DNA of 64,000 nt from Neobacillus mesonae (GTDB lineage Bacteria; Bacillota; Bacilli; Bacillales; Cytobacillaceae): contig NZ_JAMBNQ010000011.1 of the NCBI RefSeq assembly GCF_023715155.1, forward strand, positions 62,001 to 126,000. Reading direction: 5' to 3'. The notes below the pieces were generated by a model. It was not told the DNA's origin and did no database searches. It was given only the letters and a program-made list of their open reading frames with translations. Both the position numbers and the translations under genes were made by a program. How positions within the stretch are numbered: position 1 is the stretch's first letter; every line of letters begins with the position of its first letter. Shown one piece after another: positions 8,690 through 17,122 of this stretch.

Positions 8690-8905
8690 GTTTGATAGAT
8701 AAGCGGAGAAATTTCTTTTAAATAGGAAATAGCACTGAAAATAGCTTAAATAGACGGAAGGATTCCGACTATTGACTCGAAAAACGTAAAAATGGGTCAT
8801 TTTGCTTTGCTAAATCGGAAAACCTCCGCTTATATACCCCGAACCAAGCTCTATTATGCAGTCTAACCGAAAAATCTCCGCTTATTTTAATTATCTCTGG
8901 TTACC
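8690..8905. repeat. Dispersed intergenic repeat, family B (CCGCTTAT repeats), copy 1
   Basis: This block contains AAGCGGAGAAATTTC at its left end and two CTCCGCTTAT units (8827 and 8875 regions) preceded by CGGAAAA or CCGAAAAA. In the middle is AAATAGACGGAAGGATT. The same elements in the same order occur at 41060-41345. Each unit forms an imperfect inverted repeat of the type AATAACGGA...TCCGCTTATT. No coding potential is visible. Confidence 0.75.
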
Positions 8906-8964
8906 TGCTTAAGTAAAAAAACAACATAGCAAATTGCATACGAATTCACATAGTAATTAGCACG

Positions 8965-8984
8965 TTGACAATAATTATTGTCAA
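8965..8984. promoter_or_regulatory. Perfect 20-bp palindrome, possible operator
   Basis: TTGACAATAATTATTGTCAA is identical to its own reverse complement. It lies in the convergent gap between yktA (+) and yktB (-), about 180 bp from the yktB stop. It resembles Fur-family boxes (which contain AATNATT) but has an even centre and different outer bases. No obvious gene starts next to it. Confidence 0.4.
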
Positions 8985-9063
8985 TATGTTTTTAGGCTGC
9001 GATTTTGCTCTCTAATTAAAGTGGTAATATCTCATAATTGTTGATATTTAAGAGGAAAATAAG

Positions 9064-9089
9064 AGACCAAATCATATGCGATTTGGTCT
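9064..9089 (-). terminator. Terminator downstream of yktB
   Basis: A 10-bp perfect stem, AGACCAAATC (9064-9073) with GATTTGGTCT (9080-9089). Read on the minus strand it is followed by TCTTATTTT. It suits the end of yktB, which stops at 9165. Confidence 0.7.
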
Positions 9090-9164
9090 GCTAATTAACA
9101 TGCTATTTGGTATGTTTCTCCACCGAAACGGAACTACTTACAGAAATAGCCGGGAGCTTTCTCT

Positions 9165-9797
9165 TTATTTCAATCCTATGGCGAGTTTATATAATGGAAC
9201 AACTTTATTAAACACAGTATCAATTTGTTCGATTAATTCCTTGGAACCGAGCTTAATGGTTTCTTCTTTAGTAAGTGTAAATCCACACAGCAATTCCGCT
9301 TTTTTAACCGAATACAGGCGTTCAAACATCTTTTTCAATTCATCTTTTGATAATTGTTGATGGTGAATGGTATCAGGTTTTGTATGATCTCCGGACCAAA
9401 CGAAATCTTTAGGAATCTCTTTATATATTGTGGACGCCTTTTTCGTGAATTTTTCCCCAATTTCACTCTTTTGAGGCGCTTCATAGATAACTGCAAACCA
9501 TATAAATAAGTGTGTGTTCCATAAGCCAATTTGAAAATGCGGCAGCATTTTATAGCCTCTGCGATTATTGGCAAAAGCAACCCATGTATCCTTGGGAGGA
9601 TTGATCGTCCGTCTTGCATGTTTTGCAACATGGACAAACATTTCCTCTCCAGTTAAAGCAGATAATGTAGGTGCCAAATAGCTGCCTAATGCCTCCAATT
9701 TTGGACGAATCCTCGTCTTTAAAGCATCCATTCTAGGTTCAAGGCCATCTATTAAAAAAACATCAAAATCTTCATTAGTGAAGCCTGTAAATTCCAT
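9165..9797 (-). CDS. yktB: UPF0637 family protein YktB
   Basis: A 210-residue soluble protein. Diagnostic stretches are FTNEDFDVFLIDGLEPRM at the N terminus and the central TWVAFANNRRGYKMLPHFQIGLW, both typical of the UPF0637 (DUF1054) family. Function unknown. ATG 9797 follows GGGAGG at 8 bases. Gene order yktA-yktB-suhB matches B. subtilis. Confidence 0.93.
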   Translation of the reverse strand: MEFTGFTNEDFDVFLIDGLEPRMDALKTRIRPKLEALGSYLAPTLSALTGEEMFVHVAKHARRTINPPKDTWVAFANNRRGYKMLPHFQIGLWNTHLFIWFAVIYEAPQKSEIGEKFTKKASTIYKEIPKDFVWSGDHTKPDTIHHQQLSKDELKKMFERLYSVKKAELLCGFTLTKEETIKLGSKELIEQIDTVFNKVVPLYKLAIGLK

Positions 9798-9975
9798 TTA
9801 AAGAACCTCCCGAACATCATTTGTCATTTATTGTAGCATAATCATACAAGACGTAGTAATTTGTTGCCTATCTAGGTAAATGCACATATTTGTTCCAACA
9901 TTTCTAAATAGCTCATATTATACAGTAAAAGAATTATACGAAAAAACAGCGAGTCCTTTGAAAGGGGAGGAGAAA

Positions 9976-10170
9976 GTGAAACAATTGATGAATACTTCAT
10001 TAAAAAAACCTGGTGAAAAGGAAAGAACTGCAGTATTGAGATTAGAGATGGACTATGAGTTAGCAACATTATTTGAGGCGATTGAAGAAAAGGATGAGAA
10101 AAAAATTAGACAGTGTAAACAAAAACTGGAGAAAATCCGACAAGAATTACTGCGATTAAAAGCTTTATAA
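9976..10170 (+). CDS. Small charged helical protein upstream of suhB
   Basis: A 64-residue protein. GTG 9976 is chosen because AAAGGGGAGG sits 5 bases upstream; upstream in-frame codons lack any such site. The product is strongly helical and charged (AVLRLEMDYELATLFEAIEEKDEKK, then KQKLEKIRQELLRLKAL), probably a helical hairpin. The position between yktB and suhB corresponds to ykzI in B. subtilis, but I cannot confirm homology from memory. Function unknown. Confidence 0.7.
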   Translation: MKQLMNTSLKKPGEKERTAVLRLEMDYELATLFEAIEEKDEKKIRQCKQKLEKIRQELLRLKAL

Positions 10171-10240
10171 TATTGTTAAAAAGTATTTTCGTCTAAGGAG
10201 CAAAAAAATAGAATGAAACAAAAGAAAACTATGGTGATTT

Positions 10241-10280
10241 AAACGAACTCCATATAAGAAGGGGGAGTTCGTTTATTATT
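10241..10280 (+). terminator. Terminator after the small gene upstream of suhB
   Basis: Perfect 11-bp stem AAACGAACTCC (10241-10251) with GGAGTTCGTTT (10264-10274), followed by ATTATT. Confidence 0.8.
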
Positions 10281-10411
10281 GGGCATAAAAATAGGAAAAA
10301 GTTGCCCGGCTAAGGAAATTGGATTAATCTAATAGTACATATTTCAACCGTTACGTTTCAAACTACATATATTAGAAGAAGAGATAGGACAACTTTTATT
10401 GGAGGATTATT

Positions 10412-11209
10412 ATGAATTGGGATACGGTTTATACCAATGCCAGTCAATGGGTGAAAGAGGCTGGGGAAAGAATTCGAGCTTCTTTCCAGGAGACTTTAAC
10501 GATTCGGACGAAATCAAATCCAAATGATTTGGTAACAGATATCGACCAGGAAATCGAACAATTTTTCATCAGTAAGATTAGGGGACAATATCCGGAACAT
10601 AAAATATTGGGAGAAGAAGGATATGGCGATGAATTCGAACAACTTGATGGAATCGTGTGGATGATTGACCCAATTGACGGGACGATGAATTTTATTCACC
10701 AGCAGAGAAACTTTGCCATCTCGATTGGTGTTTATGAAAATGGCGTAGGTCAAATGGGAATTATTTATGATGTTGTTCATGATGAACTTTATCATGCTAT
10801 ACGTGGAAATGGCGCCTATTTTAATGATAAACGTATTTTGCCTCTTAAGGAAAGAAATGTGAAGGAATCCATTATTGCATTAAATGCAACATGGGTCATG
10901 GAAAATCATCGGATAAACCATGAATTATTAATCCCTTTAGCCCGTGCTGCAAGGGGAACCAGATCTTATGGGTCTGCAGCACTGGAAATAGTTTATGTTG
11001 CCACTGGAAGAGTGGATGCTTATATCTCCTTGCGCTTATCTCCTTGGGATTTTGCGGCAGGTGCAATTCTTGTAGAGGAACTGGGCGGGGTTATCACTAA
11101 TTTAAGGGGAGAAAGGCTGGATTACTTATCAAAGGACTCGTTTTTTGCAGCAAGGCCAGGTCTCCATCAAGAAATTTTAACGGATTATTTAAAAAATGGT
11201 AAATGGTGA
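10412..11209 (+). CDS. suhB: Inositol monophosphatase family phosphatase
   Basis: Mg2+-dependent phosphatase of the inositol monophosphatase family (YktC/SuhB of B. subtilis). 265 residues. The metal-binding motifs are visible: EEGYGDE (Glu near 70), WMIDPIDGTMNFIHQ (about 87-101) and the C-terminal LSPWDFAAGAILVEE. In vivo substrate is uncertain: inositol-1-phosphate, or a role in RNA metabolism as proposed for E. coli SuhB. ATG 10412 follows TGGAGGA. It is closed by a hairpin shared with the convergent ylaF gene. Confidence 0.93.
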   Translation: MNWDTVYTNASQWVKEAGERIRASFQETLTIRTKSNPNDLVTDIDQEIEQFFISKIRGQYPEHKILGEEGYGDEFEQLDGIVWMIDPIDGTMNFIHQQRNFAISIGVYENGVGQMGIIYDVVHDELYHAIRGNGAYFNDKRILPLKERNVKESIIALNATWVMENHRINHELLIPLARAARGTRSYGSAALEIVYVATGRVDAYISLRLSPWDFAAGAILVEELGGVITNLRGERLDYLSKDSFFAARPGLHQEILTDYLKNGKW

Positions 11210-11237
11210 AAAAGAAGCCTGCATGGCTTCTTTTTCA
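11208..11237. terminator. Bidirectional terminator between suhB and ylaF
   Basis: Perfect 12-bp stem GAAAAAGAAGCC (11208-11219) with GGCTTCTTTTTC (11225-11236), with A-rich and T-rich flanks. It overlaps the suhB stop codon and lies next to the ylaF stop. Confidence 0.85.
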
Positions 11238-11246
11238 ATTCGCTTT

Positions 11247-11432
11247 TTACAACAGTCCATTTTCCCGCATTTTCTTTTTAGTTTTAAAACCCATACCCAT
11301 AATGACAATTATTGCGGCTATACAGCCCAATATTCCTGATACGCTTTTTTCTGCAATTGCAACGCCAATTCCCATAATACTTGCTGCGGCTAAAAATGCA
11401 TATATAAGCATCGGCCATTTTATTCTGTTCAT
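11247..11432 (-). CDS. ylaF: Small membrane protein YlaF (DUF5325)
   Basis: A 61-residue protein with two predicted membrane segments (about 7-25 and 30-48) and a basic tail (KTKKKMREN). Sequence and position immediately before bipA match YlaF. It is on the opposite strand to its neighbours. The ATG at 11432 is preceded on the minus strand by AAGGAG. Function unknown. ylaA to ylaE, which precede ylaF in B. subtilis, are absent here. Confidence 0.85.
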   Translation of the reverse strand: MNRIKWPMLIYAFLAAASIMGIGVAIAEKSVSGILGCIAAIIVIMGMGFKTKKKMRENGLL

Positions 11433-11481
11433 TTTAATACTCCTTAAAATTCAATTTAATTATATTTTACCTAAAAAGTTT

Positions 11482-11510
11482 TTAGTTTTCCACTGTTAAT
11501 GTGGTATAAT
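11482..11510 (+). promoter_or_regulatory. Predicted extended -10 promoter of bipA
   Basis: TG-G-TATAAT (11502-11510) is a perfect extended -10 box, with a weak TTAGTT -35 (11482-11487) at 17 bp. It lies about 64 bp upstream of the bipA start. Confidence 0.6.
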
Positions 11511-11573
11511 GTTTTAGTTGTGCATGAAACTAAAAATAGCTGTTAAGTTTTTTATAAATAGGAGTGGAAAAAT

Positions 11574-13412
11574 TTGAAAACAAGAGAAGATATTCGAAAT
11601 ATTGCGATAATTGCCCACGTAGACCATGGTAAAACAACATTAGTTGACCAATTATTAAAACAATCAGGTATATTCAGATCAAATGAACATGTTGAAGAAC
11701 GTGCGATGGATTCAAATGATCTAGAAAGGGAACGCGGGATTACAATTTTAGCAAAAAATACCGCCATTCAATATAAAGATACACGGATTAACATTCTGGA
11801 TACTCCTGGACATGCCGATTTTGGCGGAGAAGTAGAGCGAATCATGCGTATGGTGGATGGAGTTCTTTTAGTAGTCGATGCATATGAAGGATGTATGCCG
11901 CAGACTCGTTTTGTTCTTAAGAAGGCTTTAGAGCAAAACTTAACACCGATTGTTGTTGTGAACAAAATCGACCGTGATTTTGCACGCCCAGCTGAAGTAG
12001 TAGATGAAGTCATTGATTTATTTATTGAACTGGGTGCTAATGAGGAACAAATAGAGTTTCCTGTCGTATATGCCTCAGCCATTAATGGCACTGCAAGCCT
12101 GGATCCTGAAAAACAGGATGAAAATATGCAGGTATTGTATGAAAAAATTATCGAACATATCCCTTCACCAGTAGATAATAGTGATGAACCGCTTCAATTC
12201 CAAGTTGCTCTCCTAGATTACAATGAATATGTTGGCCGAATTGGAATTGGAAGGGTATTCCGAGGTACTATGCATGTAGGTCAGCAAGTAGCCCTAATGA
12301 AGTTGGACGGCTCTGTTAAACAATTCAGGGTAACAAAGATTCTTGGCTTCTTTGGTTTAAAACGTTTAGAAGTGCAGGAGGCAAAAGCTGGAGATTTAGT
12401 GGCTGTTTCTGGAATGGAAGATATCAATGTTGGTGAAACAGTATGTCCAATTGAGCATCAAGAAGCTTTACCAATTTTGAGAATTGACGAACCAACACTG
12501 CAGATGACGTTTGCTGTTAATAACAGTCCATTTGCCGGACGTGAAGGAAAATATTTAACATCACGAAAAATTGAAGAAAGACTTCAAGAACAATTACACA
12601 CTGATGTCAGCTTACGGGTTGAAAATACTGATTCCCCTGATGCATGGATTGTTTCTGGACGCGGAGAACTGCATCTTTCCATTTTAATTGAAAACATGCG
12701 CCGTGAGGGTTATGAACTTCAGGTTTCTAAACCTCAAGTCATTGTAAAGGAAATTGATGGTGTTCGCTGTGAACCAATCGAAAGAGTACAAATTGATGTA
12801 CCGGAAGAACATACTGGTTCTGTAATGGAATCGATTGGTGCCCGTAAAGGGGAAATGCTTGATATGATTAATAATGGCAATGGCCAAGTTCGGTTAATTT
12901 TCAATGTTCCAGCAAGAGGTATGATTGGGTATACAACAGAATTCTTAACCCTTACACGTGGTTATGGAATTATTAACCATACATTTGATAGTTATCAGCC
13001 AATGCTCTCAGGCCAAGTAGGCGGCAGACGTAATGGAGTACTTGTATCAATGGAAACTGGTAAAACTTCCACTTATGGTATAATGCAAGTAGAAGAACGC
13101 GGAACAATTTTCGTTGAACCTGGAACAGAAATTTACGAAGGCATGATTGTAGGTGAAAATTCCCGGGAAAATGATATTTCAGTAAATATTACGAAAGTAA
13201 AACATGCCACCAACGTTCGTTCAGCAACAAAAGACCAAACATCTGTAATCAAGAAGCCGCGTATTTTGACGCTGGAAGAATCATTAGAATATTTAAATGA
13301 AGATGAGTATTGTGAAGTTACACCAAAATCAATTCGTTTAAGAAAGAAAATCTTGGATAAAAATGAACGTGAAAAAATGGCTAGAAAGAAAAAATATGCA
13401 GAAATGAGCTAA
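11574..13412 (+). CDS. bipA: Ribosome-associated GTPase BipA/TypA
   Basis: Translational GTPase of the EF-G type that binds the ribosome and assists 50S assembly and stress or cold growth. 612 residues. GTP-binding motifs are AHVDHGKT (14-21), RGITI in switch 1, DTPGHADF (G3) and NKIDR (G4). These are followed by an EF-Tu-like domain II, EF-G III/V-like domains and the BipA-specific C-terminal domain. TTG 11574 follows GGAGTGG. ylaH follows 14 bp after the stop. B. subtilis calls this gene ylaG. Confidence 0.97.
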   Translation: MKTREDIRNIAIIAHVDHGKTTLVDQLLKQSGIFRSNEHVEERAMDSNDLERERGITILAKNTAIQYKDTRINILDTPGHADFGGEVERIMRMVDGVLLVVDAYEGCMPQTRFVLKKALEQNLTPIVVVNKIDRDFARPAEVVDEVIDLFIELGANEEQIEFPVVYASAINGTASLDPEKQDENMQVLYEKIIEHIPSPVDNSDEPLQFQVALLDYNEYVGRIGIGRVFRGTMHVGQQVALMKLDGSVKQFRVTKILGFFGLKRLEVQEAKAGDLVAVSGMEDINVGETVCPIEHQEALPILRIDEPTLQMTFAVNNSPFAGREGKYLTSRKIEERLQEQLHTDVSLRVENTDSPDAWIVSGRGELHLSILIENMRREGYELQVSKPQVIVKEIDGVRCEPIERVQIDVPEEHTGSVMESIGARKGEMLDMINNGNGQVRLIFNVPARGMIGYTTEFLTLTRGYGIINHTFDSYQPMLSGQVGGRRNGVLVSMETGKTSTYGIMQVEERGTIFVEPGTEIYEGMIVGENSRENDISVNITKVKHATNVRSATKDQTSVIKKPRILTLEESLEYLNEDEYCEVTPKSIRLRKKILDKNEREKMARKKKYAEMS

Positions 13413-13426
13413 TGGAGGGTTTTAAC

Positions 13427-13741
13427 ATGGATGTTGGGGAACGGCTTTCATTCTTTGCTGCTTTATATAAAGTGGATGAGCAGCCTGAACTTGGTATGTG
13501 GCTGCTCTACCTTACCATTGTTGTTTTATCCATTATTGTTTATAAGTTAGGATTTGCAAAGAAACTGCCGCTTGGAAAAAACATCATCATATATACCATT
13601 TTAATTCTAGGCTGTTCCATTTTTACCTTTTTTGGTATTTTTCTTCCGGTTGGAGAAGGTTTAGTGGTTGCTGCATTGATTTTAGCTGTTTACAAAATTC
13701 GCTTGCATCAATCCAAAAAACAAAGAACTGAGGCAAAATAA
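13427..13741 (+). CDS. ylaH: YlaH-like membrane protein
   Basis: A 104-residue protein with three predicted membrane segments (about 23-43, 53-72 and 76-92) and a basic C-terminal tail ([11 protein letters not shown]). ATG 13427 is chosen over the in-frame ATG at 13412 because GGAGGG (13414) is ideally spaced for the former and the latter overlaps the bipA stop. Position directly after bipA matches YlaH. Function unknown. Confidence 0.85.
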   Translation: MDVGERLSFFAALYKVDEQPELGMWLLYLTIVVLSIIVYKLGFAKKLPLGKNIIIYTILILGCSIFTFFGIFLPVGEGLVVAALILAVYKIRLHQSKKQRTEAK

Positions 13742-13755
13742 CGGAGGCAGGAGAA

Positions 13756-14049
13756 ATGAGATCAGTACAGGATGTTATATATAATTGGTTGACGATTAAG
13801 GTGGTTTGTGATGAGCGTCCAGATGATACAGCTGCTTTGGAAACAAAAGACCATTTTGAAGAAGTGTTATCATCTGAATATAAAGTGTCTAATATTAAAA
13901 TTACAAAAGATGATAGTATGTATTATGTTTCTTATGAGCTGGGAGATGAAAGCAAAAAAACACGTTTCCCACGAGAGTTAATTGAAATCATGCTGAACCA
14001 AATTAATCAAGAACCTGAAAAATACGTAAATTATACGGTTGAGGATTAA
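13756..14049 (+). CDS. Small conserved-looking hypothetical protein
   Basis: A 97-residue acidic soluble protein (ATG 13756 behind GGAGGCAGGAG). Features are an N-terminal helix (SVQDVIYNWLTIKVV), a predicted beta region (KITKDDSMYYVSYELG) and a C-terminal NYTVED. It is co-oriented with and 14 bp after ylaH, so probably in the bipA transcription unit, and is closed by a hairpin terminator. I do not recognise a named family. Confidence 0.7.
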   Translation: MRSVQDVIYNWLTIKVVCDERPDDTAALETKDHFEEVLSSEYKVSNIKITKDDSMYYVSYELGDESKKTRFPRELIEIMLNQINQEPEKYVNYTVED

Positions 14050-14054
14050 AAAAG

Positions 14055-14094
14055 CCTCAAGTTCTTCCTATTTGGAGGACCTTGAGGTTTTTTG
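14055..14094 (+). terminator. Terminator of the bipA-ylaH unit
   Basis: CCTCAAG (14055-14061) pairs with CTTGAGG (14081-14087), with further inner pairs, and is followed by seven T residues. Confidence 0.85.
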
Positions 14095-14128
14095 TTTGCT
14101 TGAATTTAGTGAGATTGCACTTCTTCAT

Positions 14129-14329
14129 TTACCATTCATCTTTGTCCGGTTTTGAACGGTATAGTTTGAAATTGCCTGATTCAATTCTGGCATTTGTTTT
14201 ATCACTAATCCTGTCGTGACATTCCTTGCACATATATGTATGAATCGGACGATTTCGAAGCCGCTTAGCGATCACGGATTCATCGTCTATACTCTCCACT
14301 CTATCACAAATTACGCATTTTACTCGCAT
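14129..14329 (-). CDS. ylaI: DUF2197 zinc-ribbon-like protein YlaI
   Basis: A 66-residue protein with two CxxC pairs (VKCVICDR and YMCKECHD), suggesting one zinc site. ATG 14329 is chosen because AAAGAGGTG lies 8 bases upstream; a GTG three codons earlier overlaps that site. Sequence and locus match YlaI. It may bind nucleic acid or protein; function unknown. Confidence 0.88.
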   Translation of the reverse strand: MRVKCVICDRVESIDDESVIAKRLRNRPIHTYMCKECHDRISDKTNARIESGNFKLYRSKPDKDEW

Positions 14330-14498
14330 GAAAGGCACCTCTTTGAATTTAATTGCTTAGAAAGATTATCTTTACTATAACATGGGAAATCCGTGCATGG
14401 TAATATCAGATGTTAAACTTGATGAAAAAACGTCGTAGTAGTAATATGAGGATAACTGTTTTTATCAGAATGATGTATTGGAAAAAGGAGTTATTGAA

Positions 14499-14954
14499 AT
14501 GGTAAACCAAGTGGAACCAAAATTAATGAAACCCTTGTTTGATGTGATGCAAAAAGAAAGGTTTGTTACTTTAGCTACAATTGATTATGAAACCGGCGGT
14601 CCTAATGTCAGTGCCATCTCTTGGATAGTAGCAAAGGATGAGAGTACTATCTACTTTGCAATTGATAACCGTTCACGAATTCTTGAAAATCTTTCTAACA
14701 ATAATAAAGTAGTCATTAACATCATCGCAAATGAATCTACTTATTCTATTCAAGGCAATGCAATTGTTAAAGAAGAAAGGCTTCAAGATGTACCATTAAA
14801 ACTTGCATTAATTGAGGTTTCGATTAATGAAGTAAGAGATGTTATGTTTTATGGATCAAAAATTGTTACCGAAGTACAATATGATAAGACCTATGATAAA
14901 AGAGCTGCCGAACGCTTAGATAAACAGGTCATGGATGCAATGAAAAAAGCTTAG
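14499..14954 (+). CDS. Pyridoxamine 5'-phosphate oxidase-like FMN-binding protein
   Basis: A 151-residue split-barrel protein. The segment RFVTLATIDYETGGPNVSAISWIVAKDESTIYFAID is typical of the N-terminal strand order of PNPOx-like FMN proteins, and a C-terminal helix follows. ATG 14499 follows AAAAAGGAG. Cofactor and substrate (FMN, F420 or heme) cannot be told from sequence. It is convergent with ylaJ and shares its terminator. Confidence 0.8.
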   Translation: MVNQVEPKLMKPLFDVMQKERFVTLATIDYETGGPNVSAISWIVAKDESTIYFAIDNRSRILENLSNNNKVVINIIANESTYSIQGNAIVKEERLQDVPLKLALIEVSINEVRDVMFYGSKIVTEVQYDKTYDKRAAERLDKQVMDAMKKA

Positions 14955-14972
14955 TTCCCTAAGCTTTTTTCA
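14943..14972. terminator. Bidirectional terminator between the PNPOx-like gene and ylaJ
   Basis: Perfect 12-bp stem AAAAAAGCTTAG (14943-14954) with CTAAGCTTTTTT (14959-14970). The stop codon of the plus-strand gene lies inside the stem, and the ylaJ stop abuts its other side. Confidence 0.88.
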
Positions 14973-15560
14973 TTTATGATAATTTGATTGCTTTTCTTGT
15001 TCTTTTTCTAATTTATCTTTTTCAGGATTGGATAATTTTTTATCTGGCTCTTCAACAGCCCTTTTAGGATTGGGGGTGATTAAATCTCCAGGTATCTCCG
15101 GCATCAGTCGTCCAGCCACGTCGGCAAGCTCCTCCATTATGCCTTGAATAGGTCTGCCGTCTTTAATATCTGCTTGAATTTCCTTTAGTCGTTGGGTTGT
15201 GTCAGCATCTGCTACTACCACTGCATTGGCACCGTAAGGATCCTTCTTTAAACTTTCAGCCACAGAATATTTAATGGAGCCAACCTGTGAGCGGTCAATC
15301 TTAGCGTTTACATCAAGACCTACTATCGCATATTTGCCCAGCACAACAGCAGTGGCATCATTAACATTCGGGATGCTGGTTGCAAGCTCCACTAACCGTT
15401 TCGAAATTTCCTGGCCGGACTTACGATCGACATTTTCAATATAACTATTTTTAACATTGACTAATGAAGAGTCTTTACTTTCGTCAATTTGTTTATTGTT
15501 ATTATTATTGCACCCGGTTAAGGTAAAACATATAACCATCAATATTAGGACCTTTTTCAT
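14970..15560 (-). CDS. ylaJ: YhcN/YlaJ family sporulation lipoprotein
   Basis: A 196-residue secreted lipoprotein. The N-terminal signal MKKVLILMVICFTLTGC has lipobox LTGC, followed by an Asn-rich spacer. The body contains the YhcN-like repeat SIPNVNDATAVVLGKYAIVGLDVNA. The C terminus (after about residue 165) is Lys/Glu/Gln-rich and low in complexity. In B. subtilis family members are expressed in sporulating cells and help germination. ATG 15560 follows GGAGG on the minus strand. Confidence 0.9.
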   Translation of the reverse strand: MKKVLILMVICFTLTGCNNNNNKQIDESKDSSLVNVKNSYIENVDRKSGQEISKRLVELATSIPNVNDATAVVLGKYAIVGLDVNAKIDRSQVGSIKYSVAESLKKDPYGANAVVVADADTTQRLKEIQADIKDGRPIQGIMEELADVAGRLMPEIPGDLITPNPKRAVEEPDKKLSNPEKDKLEKEQEKQSNYHK

Positions 15561-15746
15561 TTAGAATCATCCTCCATCACCTTTTACTTCTTTTTGGCTG
15601 AAATAAACCTATATTCCGTTCACATTTATTGTGCGGAATGCCTTCTATCTTTATTCCAATAAACATATATTTTACCAATGTCCATCTATCAGGAGGTAGG
15701 CAACTCTCATACAGGCCTAACACCTTGACAAGCAGGAGGCGTCGCT

Positions 15747-17075
15747 TTGAGTAAAATATACGTCCTAGATACAAATGTATTATTGCAAGACCCGTATTCA
15801 ATTTTTTCGTTCGAAGAAAATGAAGTTGTAATTCCAGCTGTGGTACTTGAGGAAGTGGATTCTAAAAAAAGATATATGGATGAAATAGGAAGGAATGCAA
15901 GACACGTATCACGATTAATAGATGGTCTTAGAGCTTCAGGTAAACTTCATGAAAGAATTCCCCTAGAAAATGGCGGAACAATTAGAATTGAACTAAATCA
16001 TCGTTCATTTCACGAGCTGCAGGATATTTTTGTTGAAAAAACAAATGATAACCGAATACTAGCTGTGGCGAAAAATTTATTCTTAGAAGAACAAACAAAA
16101 GAGAATGGCAAGCCTGTCATTCTAGTTAGTAAGGATGCCCTTGTAAGGGTGAAAGCCGATGCACTCGGACTTGTGGCAGAGGATTTTCTAAATGACCGCG
16201 TAGTTGAAATCGACCATATCTATACTGGCTTTTCTGAAGTGTTTGTTCCTGTTGAGAAAGTAAAAGAGTTTTACGAAAAAGGGGAAATTCAGGTTACGGA
16301 AATAGGGCAATACCGGTTTTATCCACATCAATTTCTAATTATCAAGGATGCTCTTGGAGGTTCAGCCTCTGCAATAGGCATGGTTGATCCTTTCGGTAAA
16401 AAAGTAAAAAAGCTTGCTTTGAATCAAGAACATATTTGGGGGATTCATCCTAGAAATGTGCAGCAAACCATGGCAATCGAATTATTACTGCGCAAGGATA
16501 TTCCGCTTGTTACTTTAATTGGAAAGGCAGGGACCGGAAAAACACTGCTTGCTCTTGCGGCTGGTTTAATGCAGACAGAGGATTTCAGGGAATATAAAAA
16601 ACTATTAGTAGCGCGGCCGATTGTACCTGTGGGAAAAGATTTGGGTTTTCTCCCTGGGGAGAAGCAGGAGAAATTGAGGCCATGGATGCAGCCTATTTAC
16701 GATAATTTAGAATTTCTTTTTAATACAAAAAAGCCTGGAGAACTGGATGCAATTTTGGCTGGTATGGGTTCAATTGAGGTTGAAGCATTAACATACATTC
16801 GCGGAAGAAGCCTGCCTAAGCAATTCATCATTATTGATGAGGCGCAAAATTTGACTAAACATGAGGTAAAAACCATTTTAACCCGTGTAGGAGAGGGCAG
16901 TAAAATTGTTTTGATGGGGGACCCAGAGCAAATTGATCATCCATACCTTGATGCCTATAACAATGGTTTAACTTACGTTGTGGAAAAGTTCAAGAACCAA
17001 ATTGTTTCCGGTCATGTTAGGCTGCTAAAAGGAGAAAGATCCGGTTTAGCCAGGTTAGCAGCGGATTTACTTTAA
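15747..17075 (+). CDS. phoH: PhoH-like PIN-domain ATPase/RNase
   Basis: A 442-residue two-domain protein (YlaK/PhoH2 type). The N-terminal PIN domain (about 3-150) has the opening aspartate in VLDTNVLLQD and conserved acidic residues typical of the nuclease fold. The C-terminal PhoH ATPase domain has the Walker A motif GKAGTGKT at about 259-266 and the Walker B-like IIIDEAQN. PhoH2 proteins have RNA helicase and RNase activity in mycobacteria; the function in Bacillus is unproven. TTG 15747 follows AGGAGG. Confidence 0.92.
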   Translation: MSKIYVLDTNVLLQDPYSIFSFEENEVVIPAVVLEEVDSKKRYMDEIGRNARHVSRLIDGLRASGKLHERIPLENGGTIRIELNHRSFHELQDIFVEKTNDNRILAVAKNLFLEEQTKENGKPVILVSKDALVRVKADALGLVAEDFLNDRVVEIDHIYTGFSEVFVPVEKVKEFYEKGEIQVTEIGQYRFYPHQFLIIKDALGGSASAIGMVDPFGKKVKKLALNQEHIWGIHPRNVQQTMAIELLLRKDIPLVTLIGKAGTGKTLLALAAGLMQTEDFREYKKLLVARPIVPVGKDLGFLPGEKQEKLRPWMQPIYDNLEFLFNTKKPGELDAILAGMGSIEVEALTYIRGRSLPKQFIIIDEAQNLTKHEVKTILTRVGEGSKIVLMGDPEQIDHPYLDAYNNGLTYVVEKFKNQIVSGHVRLLKGERSGLARLAADLL

Positions 17076-17100
17076 TAAAATGGGTGCCGATTAGGCACCC
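17073..17100 (-). terminator. Terminator for the minus-strand gene ending at 17123
   Basis: GGGTGCC (17082-17088) pairs with GGCACCC (17094-17100). Read on the minus strand it is followed by ATTTTATT. On the plus strand there is no T-run, so it serves phoH poorly. Confidence 0.6.
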
Positions 17101-17122
17101 GATTCATCCAATGATGACAAAA

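Noticed and set aside
9076-9360. 94-codon plus-strand ORF overlapping the 3' end of yktB
   Set aside because: It is antisense to the conserved yktB frame, starts inside the yktB terminator hairpin and has no recognisable features.
11203-11499. 98-codon plus-strand ORF over ylaF
   Set aside because: It overlaps the suhB stop and is antisense to ylaF, which has a proper ribosome-binding site and matches a known family.
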